Assembly (NCBI GenBank): GCA_001931905.2
Contig: MSJI02000700.1
Span: 1-56,147, forward strand
DNA length: 56,147 nt
Direction: 5' to 3'
DNA from: Cladosporium sp. IMV 00045
Taxonomy: Eukaryota; Ascomycota; Dothideomycetes; Cladosporiales; Cladosporiaceae
Shown here: piece by piece, positions 44,101 to 53,575 of the stretch
Numbering within the stretch: the first letter of the stretch is position 1
How the letters are laid out: each line of letters begins with the position of its first letter
Program-made: the position numbers and the translations under genes
Notes under the pieces: model-generated
What the model was told of the DNA's origin: nothing
What the model saw: the letters and a program-made list of their open reading frames with translations, nothing else
Database searches by the model: none

Positions 44101-44662
44101 TCCCAGCGCGGACATCACCACCACCTCAACCAGCCCCTCCACCCGCACCAAGCAGCGCCCCAGCACAGAAACCGGTTCCAGCGCCCTCCCCCCCCCCCCA
44201 AACACCTCACCGCCAGCAGTCACCTCCCATAAACACACGGCAATCCCCTCCCTCGCCCCCATCGACCCCATCGGCACCCTCGACCTCCCTTCCCGCTTCA
44301 ACTCGCAACGCACCTCCGACCACCTCCCATCCACGACCGCCGGGCCCAGCACCCAAGCCCAAGCACAGAGTCCAGACTGGCTCCGCTCCGTTGACGAGCT
44401 CTCCTGGCCCACCCCGCACCCAAACCACGAACCCATCTCGCCCCCCTCCGCTTCATACCGCACGCCGGGTGTGCCGAGGCGTAGTTCGAGAAGGACGCCG
44501 TCGGGCGATCAATCCCATTTTTACGCTGGGCAGCAGCAGACGCAACAGCAGCAGGGGGGAGGGTTTGATTTTGAGGGGTTTGAAGGGTCTTCTGGGAATT
44601 TTCTGGAGGAGGAACGGCGGAGTGGAGATGAGGGGAGGTGGGATCGAGGGGGGAAATTTTGA
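41192..44662 (+). CDS. TRP-like / Flc-family membrane protein with ML-like luminal domain
   Basis: Single exon, 1156 residues from the ATG at 41192; the frame is open upstream to 40811 but without ATG. A signal peptide (ALTNICLLAISLPALVQG) leads to a Cys-containing ML-like ectodomain (about 30-230, EYHNCLGESTINSDP...). A TRP-like transmembrane domain follows with about nine hydrophobic segments (about 240-620), including FKTKPRTYLFDDMATVLMYGPLYNTY, AFRPFQGQTSMNAYHTFFATVRL and a last segment ending in NAAQTIVEVIARS. This matches PF14558 plus PF06011, the Flc/Pkd2/Trp663-type fungal family linked to FAD or haem transport, calcium and cell-wall integrity. The C-terminal ~500 residues are disordered, Ser/Pro/Gln-rich and probably cytosolic. 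Its last third is duplicated in inverted orientation at the right edge of the window. A run of 12 C (44188-44199) lies in the coding sequence. Confidence 0.92.
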   Translation: MSAFPRGAGRALTNICLLAISLPALVQGAFIEYHNCLGESTINSDPRRLQWVPLFVDARFDTENPTHRLNLTFYGNVTGQTVVGEYPPPDDPGWTDPDNTFGKITDAGNADKLSTLFSDFKLLTYSAYDAPAEQFCNTLINGTCPLGPYFNANSSDPYTLPAFSIAHNFSSPYSFGTLASTVRVVSGDEGAESLACISADVTPDLGSKITGLITWLPAIILILKGIATLAAAIYSPWGTSDIFKWSSNYGRDEDLLRLVTPGFGDCLQYIQFVALMGSLSLQYPGFYQPAVSNTAWSLLLFNQSFVTHGDGYQSLSDGVYTTNGTYGITRMSQLVGMTDVMDIWACMAIWLLVIAGIVVALCQLGFFCRWAYRHLTSTTEQDLRHKNFPFTIGNLVRLMFNYFILPIAALSLFQLVISLRSPASVVAMAALLLVLMIGSAGWILRVIFKTKPRTYLFDDMATVLMYGPLYNTYSDSAAPFAFIPVIITFMRGVAIGAVQPSGIAQIIVLAICEVILILTLNAFRPFQGQTSMNAYHTFFATVRLITILLSVAFVPTLGVDQAPRGWIGYAILLLHACVLVFGFFLNAAQTIVEVIARSMGVGGDAQHGAIRGSILNVRMLKKRRDRPTTADRASMTSAAAILQDSDARSAYAGGRSRSMSASSALLLNQTGNTPGPPRSSGFDHFNGNEGLGSPDIDGAQTAFTYLPNGKPILGVKTDTGGPSSGDYYRTPRGRRSTMDILTPGAKSRVSGASAEFPYSDSPGQATTHNRGGSYESNFAGKDGPLGHSYRDHGDSEEGGQSTDYAVREVDQYYRGQALSDQPTRKLKTGPADPEGPAANAQSWFQRLVVGMQGGKQKQKEQSKGFEVVRSAPMQRQLMHGGDGQEEHEMVNSPPMHAEPYQDSPPIQQGDSQAAAGAARSLSPNDRLRKDAQPFDFGVGGPYDDSRPSFEPDSPVVDKKLSSEQDTRFGRPSADITTTSTSPSTRTKQRPSTETGSSALPPPPNTSPPAVTSHKHTAIPSLAPIDPIGTLDLPSRFNSQRTSDHLPSTTAGPSTQAQAQSPDWLRSVDELSWPTPHPNHEPISPPSASYRTPGVPRRSSRRTPSGDQSHFYAGQQQTQQQQGGGFDFEGFEGSSGNFLEEERRSGDEGRWDRGGKF

Positions 44663-44862
44663 GGGAGATGAAGGATTCAATTGAAAGGGTAAAGATTCGG
44701 GTTGGCGGGTGGTGATTCTGCTTAGCGATGGCGCTTCTGTGGATTTTGGGGTTTCTGATTTTGCATTACTATTTTTTTGTTGTTATTACTACATGTGTTC
44801 TTCCTTCAGAGGATGAAAAAAGAAAAGGGTACTGGATTTCTTACTTCTCATCGCTTTTTTTT
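43674..44862 (+). repeat. Left arm of an inverted duplication (TRP-like gene 3' end)
   Basis: Matches the reverse complement of about 54979-56147. It covers the last ~330 codons of the TRP-like gene and its 3' flank. Identity is very high over the first ~500 bases, lower in the Pro/Gln-rich tail, patchy in the 3' flank, then high again at about 44792-44862. The arm ends at the assembly gap. Confidence 0.9.
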
Positions 44863-45592
44863 TTTTTNNNNNNNNNNNNNNNNNNNNTTTTTGTTAATAA
44901 TAACTTCTTGGAGTTTTTTGTCGTGATATTTCGAGACGAAAAGACGGAACAACAATGCAGCAGGTTCATAGATTGAATTGTACATTTTGAGCGATGATCT
45001 TCTGTGGACGATCTCTCCTACTTTGCCTCCCTCTGGGAGTCCTCTACTTTTCTAGATACGCTTGTATCACGGCCTTGGCGTTCTAGGATCTTTGAGGAAA
45101 ACATCTGATCGCCCCCGCTATGAATGACCAACTCATGGCACTGTAGGTCAAATCTACGGGTGTTTGGTGTTTTGTCAAGCCTCAGATTGACTGGGTGGGT
45201 CTTAAAGGTATTGTGTACGCTGCGAAGGGTCTATTGGCAGGACTGAGTGAGGGCAGATCGATGCGTTGGACCTTCGATTCGCTCGGATAGTGAAGAATAT
45301 TATGCGTACTAGATGGGTACATGTGAGACACCTAATGCAAAATGCTTACAGACATATGTACATGCACATCTCTAGCATTGAAGCTGCCTACCTGCCTCGG
45401 TTGGCGGCTGGGTCGAAAGCGGGGCGGGTATAGAGAGCTCTATTTGGACCTATGGATCTATCACCTTACCTATAATAATCTTACGACGCCACGAAGGAGC
45501 ATTATCCGCGAACATTGTTGATGTGATAAACATCCACGAGAAAGCGGTAGTATCAACAAACCTAAGCCAAACGGCAAATCAATCAGACAATC
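44663..45592. other. Intergenic between TRP-like and thiolase genes, with assembly gap
   Basis: Begins with a T-rich 3' flank leading into the N run at 44868-44887. The remaining 700 bases up to the thiolase start contain only short ORFs. Confidence 0.6.
44868..44887. other. Assembly gap (20 N)
   Basis: Twenty consecutive N directly after a run of T that began at about 44855, and followed by more T. The true gap length is unknown. It falls where similarity to the inverted copy on the right stops being clear. Confidence 0.99.
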
Positions 45593-47085
45593 ATGTCAAC
45601 CTCACAAACCAACGCCTACGTCCTCGGCGTCGGCCTCACCCCCTTCATCAAACCACGCCAGCAACGCCCCTACCCCGAACTAGGCTTCGAAGCCGGCGTG
45701 AAAGCCATGCTCGACGCTCAAATAAACTACGACGACGTCCAAACCGGCGTGGCATGCTACTGCTACGGAGACACCACGTCCGGCCAGCGCGTCATGTACC
45801 AATTCGGCATGACGTCCATCCCTATCTACAACACCAACAACGCCTGCGCCACGGGATCCGCGGGTTTGCATCTTGCCAGAACGCTGGTCAGGAATGGAGC
45901 CGTGGATTGTGTGCTTGTCGTCGGGTTTGAGCAGATGAGTCCCGGCAGCATCAAGAGCGTTTGGGACGATCGGCCGAGCCCCATGGGCCTTTCGACGAGG
46001 CTCATGGAGGAGACGAGGGGAAAGCATGGCAGTCCGAGGAATGCGCAGTATTTCGCTAATGCGGGGAGGGAGTATATGGAGAAGTAATTGTCTTGACTTT
46101 TTCGTCCCCATTAATATAGATCGACTGACGGTTTGGCACAGGTATGGAGCTCGAAGGGAAGATTTCGCCGAGATAGCTCGCATCAGCCACGAGCACTCGC
46201 AGCGTAATCCTTACGCTCAGTTTCGGACGGAGTATACTCTGAAAGAAGTGGAAGAGTCGACTATGATCCATTACCCCATCACGAAGCTGCAATGCAGTCC
46301 CACGAGCGACGGGGCGGGAGCGGCGGTCATCGTCTCGGAGAGATTTCTCGATCGAAAACCACATCTGCGCAGCCAGGCGATATTGATGGCAGGCCAGCAG
46401 TTGATGACCGACTCGCCGGCTCTCTTCTCATCGAGCGCGATGGATCTCGTCGGGTTTGATATGACCAAGCGAGCGGCGCAGGCTGCTATGCGCGAGGCTG
46501 GTGTTTCACCCAAGGATATCAAGGTTTGCGAGCTGCACGATTGCTTCTCAGCGAACGAACTTATTTTGCTGGAGGGACTGGGGTTTTGTGAGCAGGGTAA
46601 GGCTCATGAGATGGTTAGAAATGGCGACATCACCTATGGTGGCAAAGGGCCGGTCATCAACCCGTCGGGCGGATTGATCAGCAAGGTTTGTACTCCTCAT
46701 TATCAACAACATGGCATGCGCATACCATACTTACGATCATCCGCAGGGCCACCCTCTCGGCGCAACGGGCCTAGCGCAGTGCGCAGAGCTCGTCTGGCAG
46801 CTGCGAGGATGGGCGAACAACCGGCTCGTCGACTGCGACGTGGCTCTCCAGCACAATCTGGGGCTCGGAGGCGCGGTCGTGATCAACGTGTACAAACGCG
46901 CAGACGGCAAAGCAAACCGCAAGGTGTCCGACCAGGAGGTCGCGAGAACGTCGGCGTTCGACTATAATCCTGCGGTCCAGGCCAAGACGCCGTCGCGCGA
47001 GGATATCGAAAAGGTCCGCAGTCGCACGGCAAGGAGCGAGTATGCTTTGGGGGATACGCTGAAGAAGTTGGAGGCGAGGCTGTAG
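45593..47085 (+). CDS. SCP-x-type thiolase, probably peroxisomal
   Basis: Three exons: 45593-46083, 46142-46685, 46747-47085; 457 residues. Thiolase features: [14 protein letters not shown] with the nucleophilic Cys (about 87), [29 protein letters not shown], and [14 protein letters not shown], which spans the second junction and carries the catalytic His. The '[20 protein letters not shown]' block is typical of the SCP-x/SCP2-thiolase branch. Relatives cleave 3-oxoacyl-CoAs, often branched or sterol side chains, in peroxisomal beta-oxidation. No SCP2 lipid-transfer domain is fused. The last three residues, ARL, fit a type-1 peroxisomal targeting signal. The second intron uses a GTTTGT donor. 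Confidence 0.93.
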
Positions 47086-48511
47086 GTTGGAGGTCGTTTC
47101 GGCTTTTTCTTGAGGTCTGGCTGGTATGCAGTTATCACGTCTTATCTACGACCGTATCTCTTACTGAAGTCGATCGTTCGTATCTGTAAGAGTCATGTAG
47201 CCATGCCACGTTTTCCAACGGATGTCCGGATACTGTCTCCTTGGCCTCGCGTGTCTGGCAGAGCCTTATGAAAGTCGCTAAGATGCAGTAGTAGCCATGC
47301 GTGTCTTAGCTATCGATATGGCGTCTCCACTTGATTTCTTGCTTGCCCGGCTTGGGATTTTTCGGAGGTGTCTTGGTGTCGTCAGCTTCACGCGAGGAAA
47401 CCCACACGGCCCATATTGACGCGTCGGTCCATCGCGGTTGTTCTGTCAATGATCATGCACGGAGCCGCTCGGGGTGATATCAGGCGTGTTGCCATTTTCC
47501 TGGCCGTTGAGATCCACCGACCGAGGTGTGAAGTCGAGCTTCTTGGTTTCCCTTATCTTCCTTATCACCAAGATAGAAATGGTGCTACCAGAAGATCCTC
47601 CAGAATCCCAAGCCCAACGGCCGGCCAAGCAAACAGGTCATGCCGACAACGTCTTGGAGATCCGTATGCACCACCAATCACACGCTCGTTCGCGGGTGGC
47701 GCCATCGAGCAGTTGGCGATGGTGGAGATAATTTCTCCACTCCCCCTCCGCCTCCTGCCCTCTCTCGCCTCTCTGTTTGCCTCGGAAGCGACTCAGCACC
47801 GCCGAAGGGCCACGAGTGCCTCTCTGCCCATGCGACATCTCTCATGCTCTCCGCGGTGCGGTGCTTGGAAGTGGAGACTGCAAAGCAAGCCATTTTCCCT
47901 GGCGAAAACACGGCGAGAGGCACGGCATGAGATCATGGAGCTTGACAAGCCCTCGAAACTCTAGCCCAACAACCAAACAATTCCCCATGCAGCGACGGTC
48001 TGTTTGTTCAAATACCATCTGCATCCCACTCTCACTCGTGAACACGTGCATCCCCTTCCACCTTCTCTACACCTCCTGACAACCCTCCGAGAACTCTCGC
48101 CTAGCTGCCCATTACTCTCTATTAGGCGAAGACGATCCGCCGGCCGCCCGTCCATCCTATCCGAGAGCTCTCAGCTCGCTGCCGATTGGGACTCTCACTG
48201 CAGTAGTGCCAGCTCCGGCTTGTCATAACGAGGGGTACCTGCAGGTCTTGGGCTCTAGACTTTGAGGCTGTGTGATTCACTTATTATTACTTACCAGCCA
48301 TCCGCCCTGGAAGATCAAATTACCGCAAGCTGCTCCCCCAAGGTCGCCCGGCGAGGTGCGCAATTAATCAGTAAACCACGCTCCACGACCGCGAAACCTT
48401 GTTTCGATCTGTTGAACGGACACCGTGGACTACGAGCGTCTCTAAGCCTGTCCTTTGGAGGCTTATAAGCACTGGCTAGCATTTCCTATCTGTCTTATCA
48501 CCAAACCAGCC
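47086..48511. other. Intergenic between thiolase and PPxY-protein genes
   Basis: 1.4 kb. The longest plus-strand frame (198 codons, 47368-47964) starts with GTG and looks non-coding. CT-rich DNA from about 47990 to 48130 suggests the 5' leader or promoter of the next gene. Confidence 0.5.
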
Positions 48512-49231
48512 ATGCCTTCGTCCAGGAATCGGAGCTCTCGCTCCGCGATGTACAACACCCCAGCCATCCGCAACGGTGGATTCGGCGCTCTCCAAGTCGA
48601 AGCAGTCACCAACCGACCACTTTCAATCGCCCGCCGCCATCTCGCCGCCTCACAGCTTCGCATGCGTGATGTCGAACCCGACCAGCTGAGCTCTAGCGAA
48701 TGGGTGCGCTTCCTTGTCATGCCTGAGGCGGAGCGCGAAAGGTGGATCACCTCGTTCCAACGACGCCGCCGCAACAGCGCAGAAAGCACAGGCAGCTCTT
48801 CAGGTCCCGAGCTCGACCCAGAGACCCAGGCTCTCAAAAATGAAGAAGCAAGGCTTGAAGCCGAAGAAGACCGAAACAGAAGAAGAAGAGCAGCCGAACG
48901 ACCTGCACCTGCACCTGCACCAAGCTCTTCCCGCAGCGCCGCCCGTCCCCCCAACGCGATACCGGCTGCGTGCATGTTTGCCTACGCTTGGGATGACCCG
49001 GAGAGTGAGAATGCTGTTGCAGGCAGTGGCAGGACTTCGCCTCCGGTGGCGCCTAGAAGACCTATGCACCAACGCCGCGCCGTGACAGCGTACACTTCTC
49101 CCGATGCGCCGCCAGCATACGATGCTGTGGTGCGGCCACGAGCGAGGACCCCACCTCCCGCCTACGAGCCGCGCAGCGACGACGACGATGGCGGCATGTC
49201 GCCGCGGTACACTCGTTTTCCCGAGCCTTGA
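48512..49231 (+). CDS. Small disordered protein with two PPxY motifs, unknown function
   Basis: 239 residues from the ATG at 48512; an upstream in-frame GTG start at 48455 is ignored. The N-terminus is Ser/Arg-rich. A short predicted helix region contains SSEWVRFLVMPEAERERWITSF (about 61-82). A highly charged helix (EEARLEAEEDRNRRRRAAER), a PAPAPAP stretch, and a Pro-rich C-terminal third follow. The C-terminal third holds two PPAY motifs (200-203 and 215-218) ahead of an acidic RSDDDDGG patch. PPxY motifs bind WW domains, for example of Rsp5/Nedd4 ubiquitin ligases, so an adaptor or substrate role is a reasonable inference. There is no transmembrane segment or known domain. ATG context, length and composition support a real gene, but I do not recognise the family. 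Confidence 0.6.
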   Translation: MPSSRNRSSRSAMYNTPAIRNGGFGALQVEAVTNRPLSIARRHLAASQLRMRDVEPDQLSSSEWVRFLVMPEAERERWITSFQRRRRNSAESTGSSSGPELDPETQALKNEEARLEAEEDRNRRRRAAERPAPAPAPSSSRSAARPPNAIPAACMFAYAWDDPESENAVAGSGRTSPPVAPRRPMHQRRAVTAYTSPDAPPAYDAVVRPRARTPPPAYEPRSDDDDGGMSPRYTRFPEP

Positions 49232-51755
49232 GGTGAGGGATACTCCAGCTTGGTTTGCAGCGGTGACGAAGGAACAGAGACTGAGATGGATGCCTGCACG
49301 ACCGCTCTGTTGCGCATCACGGAGTGCCGCCAGTGCGCCCAGCAGCTTTCATCTTTCGAAGGACACCAAGAGGAGCGTGCGAAGCTCACATGGGCAGGAT
49401 AACATTTCTGGTGTGACGAGTGCTAGCAACAGACCGTTAGGAGAAGCAGAAGGCATCCCATATGATTGACGAGCATCACGCGACACACGCGAACCGGAAG
49501 ACCTCCATTTGGAGGTCGAACAAAAGCAAGCACCAGACTGGCTGTGCCATGGCATATTGGATTTCGAAATGCATGGCGATGTTATTGGATATTGGCGTTG
49601 AATTTGACTTGGGATTTCAGCATTTTCACCTCTCCATCGTTTTATTACCGCATTTGCTTCATCACTCTCGTAGCTATACGTAAGCAGATTCAAAGGCATT
49701 TGGGCCTTCTACTTACAAGTACCTCGCAACGCTCCGCTTCCAATACAGCGCGCCGATCGAGCGCAAGTCTCCGCAACGTATGGTCACAGTATCGCGTGAT
49801 GTCGTAGATTCCGTGACGGTGTGCTGTGCGACCGACGCGCAAGAATACAAACTGCAGCAAGACCTCGTGGCTCCTCGTAGCTCATGACAATTATCGACCA
49901 CACATAGCGAGCAGCGAGGAGCTGAGTTGCTCCGCATGTATCCCCGTATACCAAGAGAGCACAACAAGCAAACAAACACCGAGGTAACGACGTAGATAAA
50001 CAAAAAAACGTCAGCATCCGTCTTTCTTCAAGTTTCAGCCCACCAACCCTAACTTATGATTCCAAAACACCCTTCCACCGAGGTCCTCACCTCGCACGAA
50101 AACTGATTTACAGCATATAATCGTCACCGCACATCATCGCGCGCGTACGAACCCGCAGAAGATGAAACGACCGGCGAACGGAGAACACCCAAATATAGAG
50201 CTTTGCTCATCAGAGAGGAGACAAAAGAAAGCGAGCTAATTAGTCGTGCAGCGGGGATATTTAGCGGCATTTTGGGTGTATGGAAGTAGATCTATTTGCG
50301 GTCATTTCCAAGCCCAAAAGATTATTGAGTGTAAATTTAGCATCAGAGCCACGCGAGCGGAGAGCAGGGGTGTGGGGCCACATGCGCGCATGCACGCAAG
50401 GCACGCTTTCGCTTGTCTTCATGTCCTCTACGTGCGACGACGGCCATAGAATTCCTGCGGCTCCTTGGGCTGTTTCACCATGGGCTTGGGAATCGGTAGC
50501 GGGTTTATGCTGCGGCTTCTTTGGGAATGGAATTGGGGTTGTTGAGACGGATTTATCTATTCACTTCACTAACTGCTGCTAAGTAATTGGGATGGCGGTG
50601 CAGTGGGGGGAGGTTTGCTGAGGCTGAGGTCACTTGGCTGGGAGAATTGTGGGCTGTGTGTGGAGAAATGTGGATGGGATGCGGTATGATCTTTTGTGCC
50701 TGTTGATCTTGGATGGGAAGGGAGATCGGGAATGGTTTGATCTCAAGTGACAAGTATGGATGCACACAGGAGAAGAGGACACAGGATTACGTGCATTTGT
50801 GGTAGCGAGGCACGCGTGGTGTGAGAATCATTGCGTAAGGTGGGTGGTGGGTGTGCTGGCCCTGCGAACTCGTGCCTCGCTCACTTCTTCGCTCATGTCA
50901 GCCCTGCCATGGCCGTCAGCGGTAGAACCGAATCTGACCTGTCTTTGGCTGCGGCTGGGACCGACGTACATATTGCTGGTATGGCAGAGGAGCCAGGGTG
51001 AGGCATGCTAGTAGCCTTGAATTGACAGTCCAAGATACCAGTACCACGATCCTGTCCGATGTGTCGCCATTCTTGTCAGTCATGGCTCCATCGTCCTGCG
51101 CTGCCCCCGACAGCTTGTCGTCGTCTTGTCCGCGAGCCAAAATTGTCCTCTGTCGAAGCCTCATCCGAGCCGCTCCCACAGGCAGAAGCGAGCATACCGC
51201 AAGCCGTGGGCGGCTATTCTGCATCGTCGAGATTGGCTGTTGACCTGCTGGAAACTGCGGAATTTCCGCATTGAGGCGAAATGACCTACCTAACGAGCCC
51301 CAGGTGCCGTACACGCCTCTCGAGCACAGAGGCCACACCCTAATCATCCTTCGAAGCAACCGTGGCGGGTCGGGGCCAAATTTACATACAGCTAGTCCTT
51401 CTGTACCTAAGCCTCGCTCGTGCAGGGAGGTGTGCTCCGTGCGCTGAAGACGTCCACCTCGAGACTTGTCGACGGGCCTGGCAATCGCTACTATTGATGC
51501 TATTGCTGGTGATGCGCAGCTCGAGCGTATGGCTGATGGTAGCGCGTCCTACAAAGATGCCAACGAGTCCTGCCTCTCCGACATGGCTCTCAATACGGCC
51601 TCATCACACTGCCTCTCATCCAACCTGCTCCACTGTGAGGAGCATCAAACATATACCATCACCGTCCCGCCTCATCCTCCCGTCTGGATGAGCATTGCCA
51701 CCAACACATACCTTTCTCCTATTTCGTTTGTTGTCTTGTCGAAGCAGTTCCCAAT
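49232..51755. other. Intergenic between PPxY-protein and Myb/SANT-like genes
   Basis: 2.5 kb with no supported gene. ORFs of up to 147 codons start from non-ATG codons or lack features. The last 400 bases form the likely promoter and leader of the following gene. Confidence 0.5.
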
Positions 51756-52977
51756 ATGTCGTCCAACAACAACATCTTTCCTTCCGTGCCCGCAGACATT
51801 CCTTCAGAGCAGTTGTGTGGAGACGTCAATGGGAATGTCATCGCCGGCAACGACTGGTACAACCCGGATCCTGTAAGCCATCCTCGCCCAAGATTGATCG
51901 TAAGTGTACACTAACGTGGATGAACCAGTTTGCTTACCAGCAACCTTACTTGACGCCCATCCCATCATCTACGGTCGAGCCACAACAATGGACCCAGTAC
52001 GCAAGGATGTCCAACCCAAACATCAGCATGGCCCCATACACAATGGCCCAACCTCCCAACGCCTACCAAGCACCACTCCAGCCCGCACCTGGTAGACCAC
52101 GGAGCAGCCCAAGCACATTCGGTACTTCTCCCGAGAACATCAATTGGGGACCTCCAGCAGGCCTCGGCATTGACTACACAACCGGAGCACCACAACCAAC
52201 TCCCATGACTTCCACCTTCCCACCCACAGTATTCCAAGCCTACGCCACCGAAGACTTCTTCGAAACCCCCTCCCCACCCCAACTCCAACAACCTCAACCC
52301 CGCCGCACCTACCAACCCATCGCGCCCAACCCAACCCCCATCCCAAGCGCCAGCGCCCCCAAACGCCCCCGCGAAGAAGACACCACTCTAAAAGTAGAGC
52401 CAGGCTCCTCCTCCCCCGACCCCACCAGCAACAAACGCAAACGCCGCCGCACCAACTCCGCCACGCCCATCGCGACGAAAAACCTCTCCGAAGAAGAGAC
52501 CTACCTCCTCCACCTGAAACAAACCGAAGCCCTCCCCTGGAAAGCCATCGTGGCGCGCTTCAAAGACGACCGCGGCCAAGTCTACACCGAGGCCGCGCTG
52601 CAGATGAAAAACACGCGCCTGCACCGGCGCTCGCGGCCCTGGGAGGAGCAAGACGTGCACGCCCTCGAGCAGGCGTGCAAGTGGTATGAGAAGGTGAAGT
52701 GGAAGGTCATTAGCGAGAAGGTGTGTTTTGGTTTTTTCCTTTTTCTTTTTTCTTTCTCGTGGGATGGCATGCTAACAATTCTTCTTGATAGATGCTCGAA
52801 TACGGCATCACAGGCCAGTGGCCTGCCAAGGACTGCGAGCGCAAGTGGCGCGAGATGAGTCTGCTAGCGACGACGGCGCCGGTCACCACCACTGCAGGTG
52901 TTGTGCCGGTGGCGGCTGCGCAGTTTTCGAGTCCGCCGAGTTCGTCGTTGTCTTACTCTTGGGTGCCTTACCAGTGA
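51756..52977 (+). CDS. Myb/SANT-like DNA-binding protein
   Basis: Three exons: 51756-51872, 51929-52720, 52792-52977; 364 residues. The first ~180 residues are Pro/Gln/Ser/Thr-rich and probably disordered. A basic cluster (NKRKRRR, about 208-213) is a likely nuclear localisation signal. An LKVE site (about 193-196) fits the SUMO-attachment consensus. Residues about 224-328 hold two Myb/SANT-like helical units. The first is LSEEETYLLHLKQTEALPWKAIVARFKDD...ALQMKNTRL. The second is RPWEEQDVHALEQACKWY...WKVISEKMLEYGITGQWPAKDCERKWRE, with spaced Trp residues and a C-terminal helix split by the second intron. Relatives in Pezizomycotina are uncharacterised nuclear proteins. DNA binding is inferred from the fold. 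Confidence 0.85.
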
Positions 52978-53575
52978 AGAGGGCCTGTGTTGCGATTTTG
53001 TTGCGATGTTTCTTTTTGGGCGGGCCATTTGGCGATTTTCTTTTCTTTTCCTCTTTTTTTTTTCTTTTTGGTTTCTTTCCTCTATCCTTCGGGAGAGGTC
53101 TTGTTTCGATTGTTTTTGCTGTTTTGATGATACCCACATTCGCTCGCTGATAGACTTGTTTCATCATTTTGGAAAAAAGAGGAGGGAGAGAGGAAGGATT
53201 GTTGATTTTGGTTTTGGGCTTATCGCTTTTTGGCGCCGATGGGAAATTGGACGGAACAAATATAGAAGGAAAGCGGAAGGGCAAGGACTTTGAGAATTGG
53301 AGGGTTCTTCTCCAAATGGCGCTTGGATCATGGTCGGAAGACTTAGAATCTCTCGCTCGCTCGACATAAACTTCTGTACATACCTCGAGGCAGATAAAAC
53401 AAAGGGAAGAAGGAACTTTGAAAACCATTGCGTATGATCTCATTTCATTTTCATTTTCATATTCATACCCAGCTCGCCGGTGGTCAGGGGACATGGCACG
53501 AACCCACAAAGCGTGAATATTGCTTTTCGTAAGTGAGACAAGCGTTCATCTCTCGAAAGCTAGCTACCTAGACAT
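52978..53575. other. 3' flanks of convergent Myb-like and Rid genes
   Basis: About 600 bases between two stop codons facing each other. Long T-rich tracts (53036-53085) follow the Myb-like stop. No gene is seen. Confidence 0.6.

Noticed and set aside
47368..47964. 198-codon plus-strand ORF after the thiolase gene
   Set aside because: Starts at GTG and its composition is unlike real proteins in the window; probably intergenic DNA.
51873..51928. Second GTAAGT donor at 51900 inside the first intron of the Myb-like gene, suggesting alternative splicing
   Set aside because: It would leave an intron of only 29 nt, below what fungal spliceosomes normally remove.
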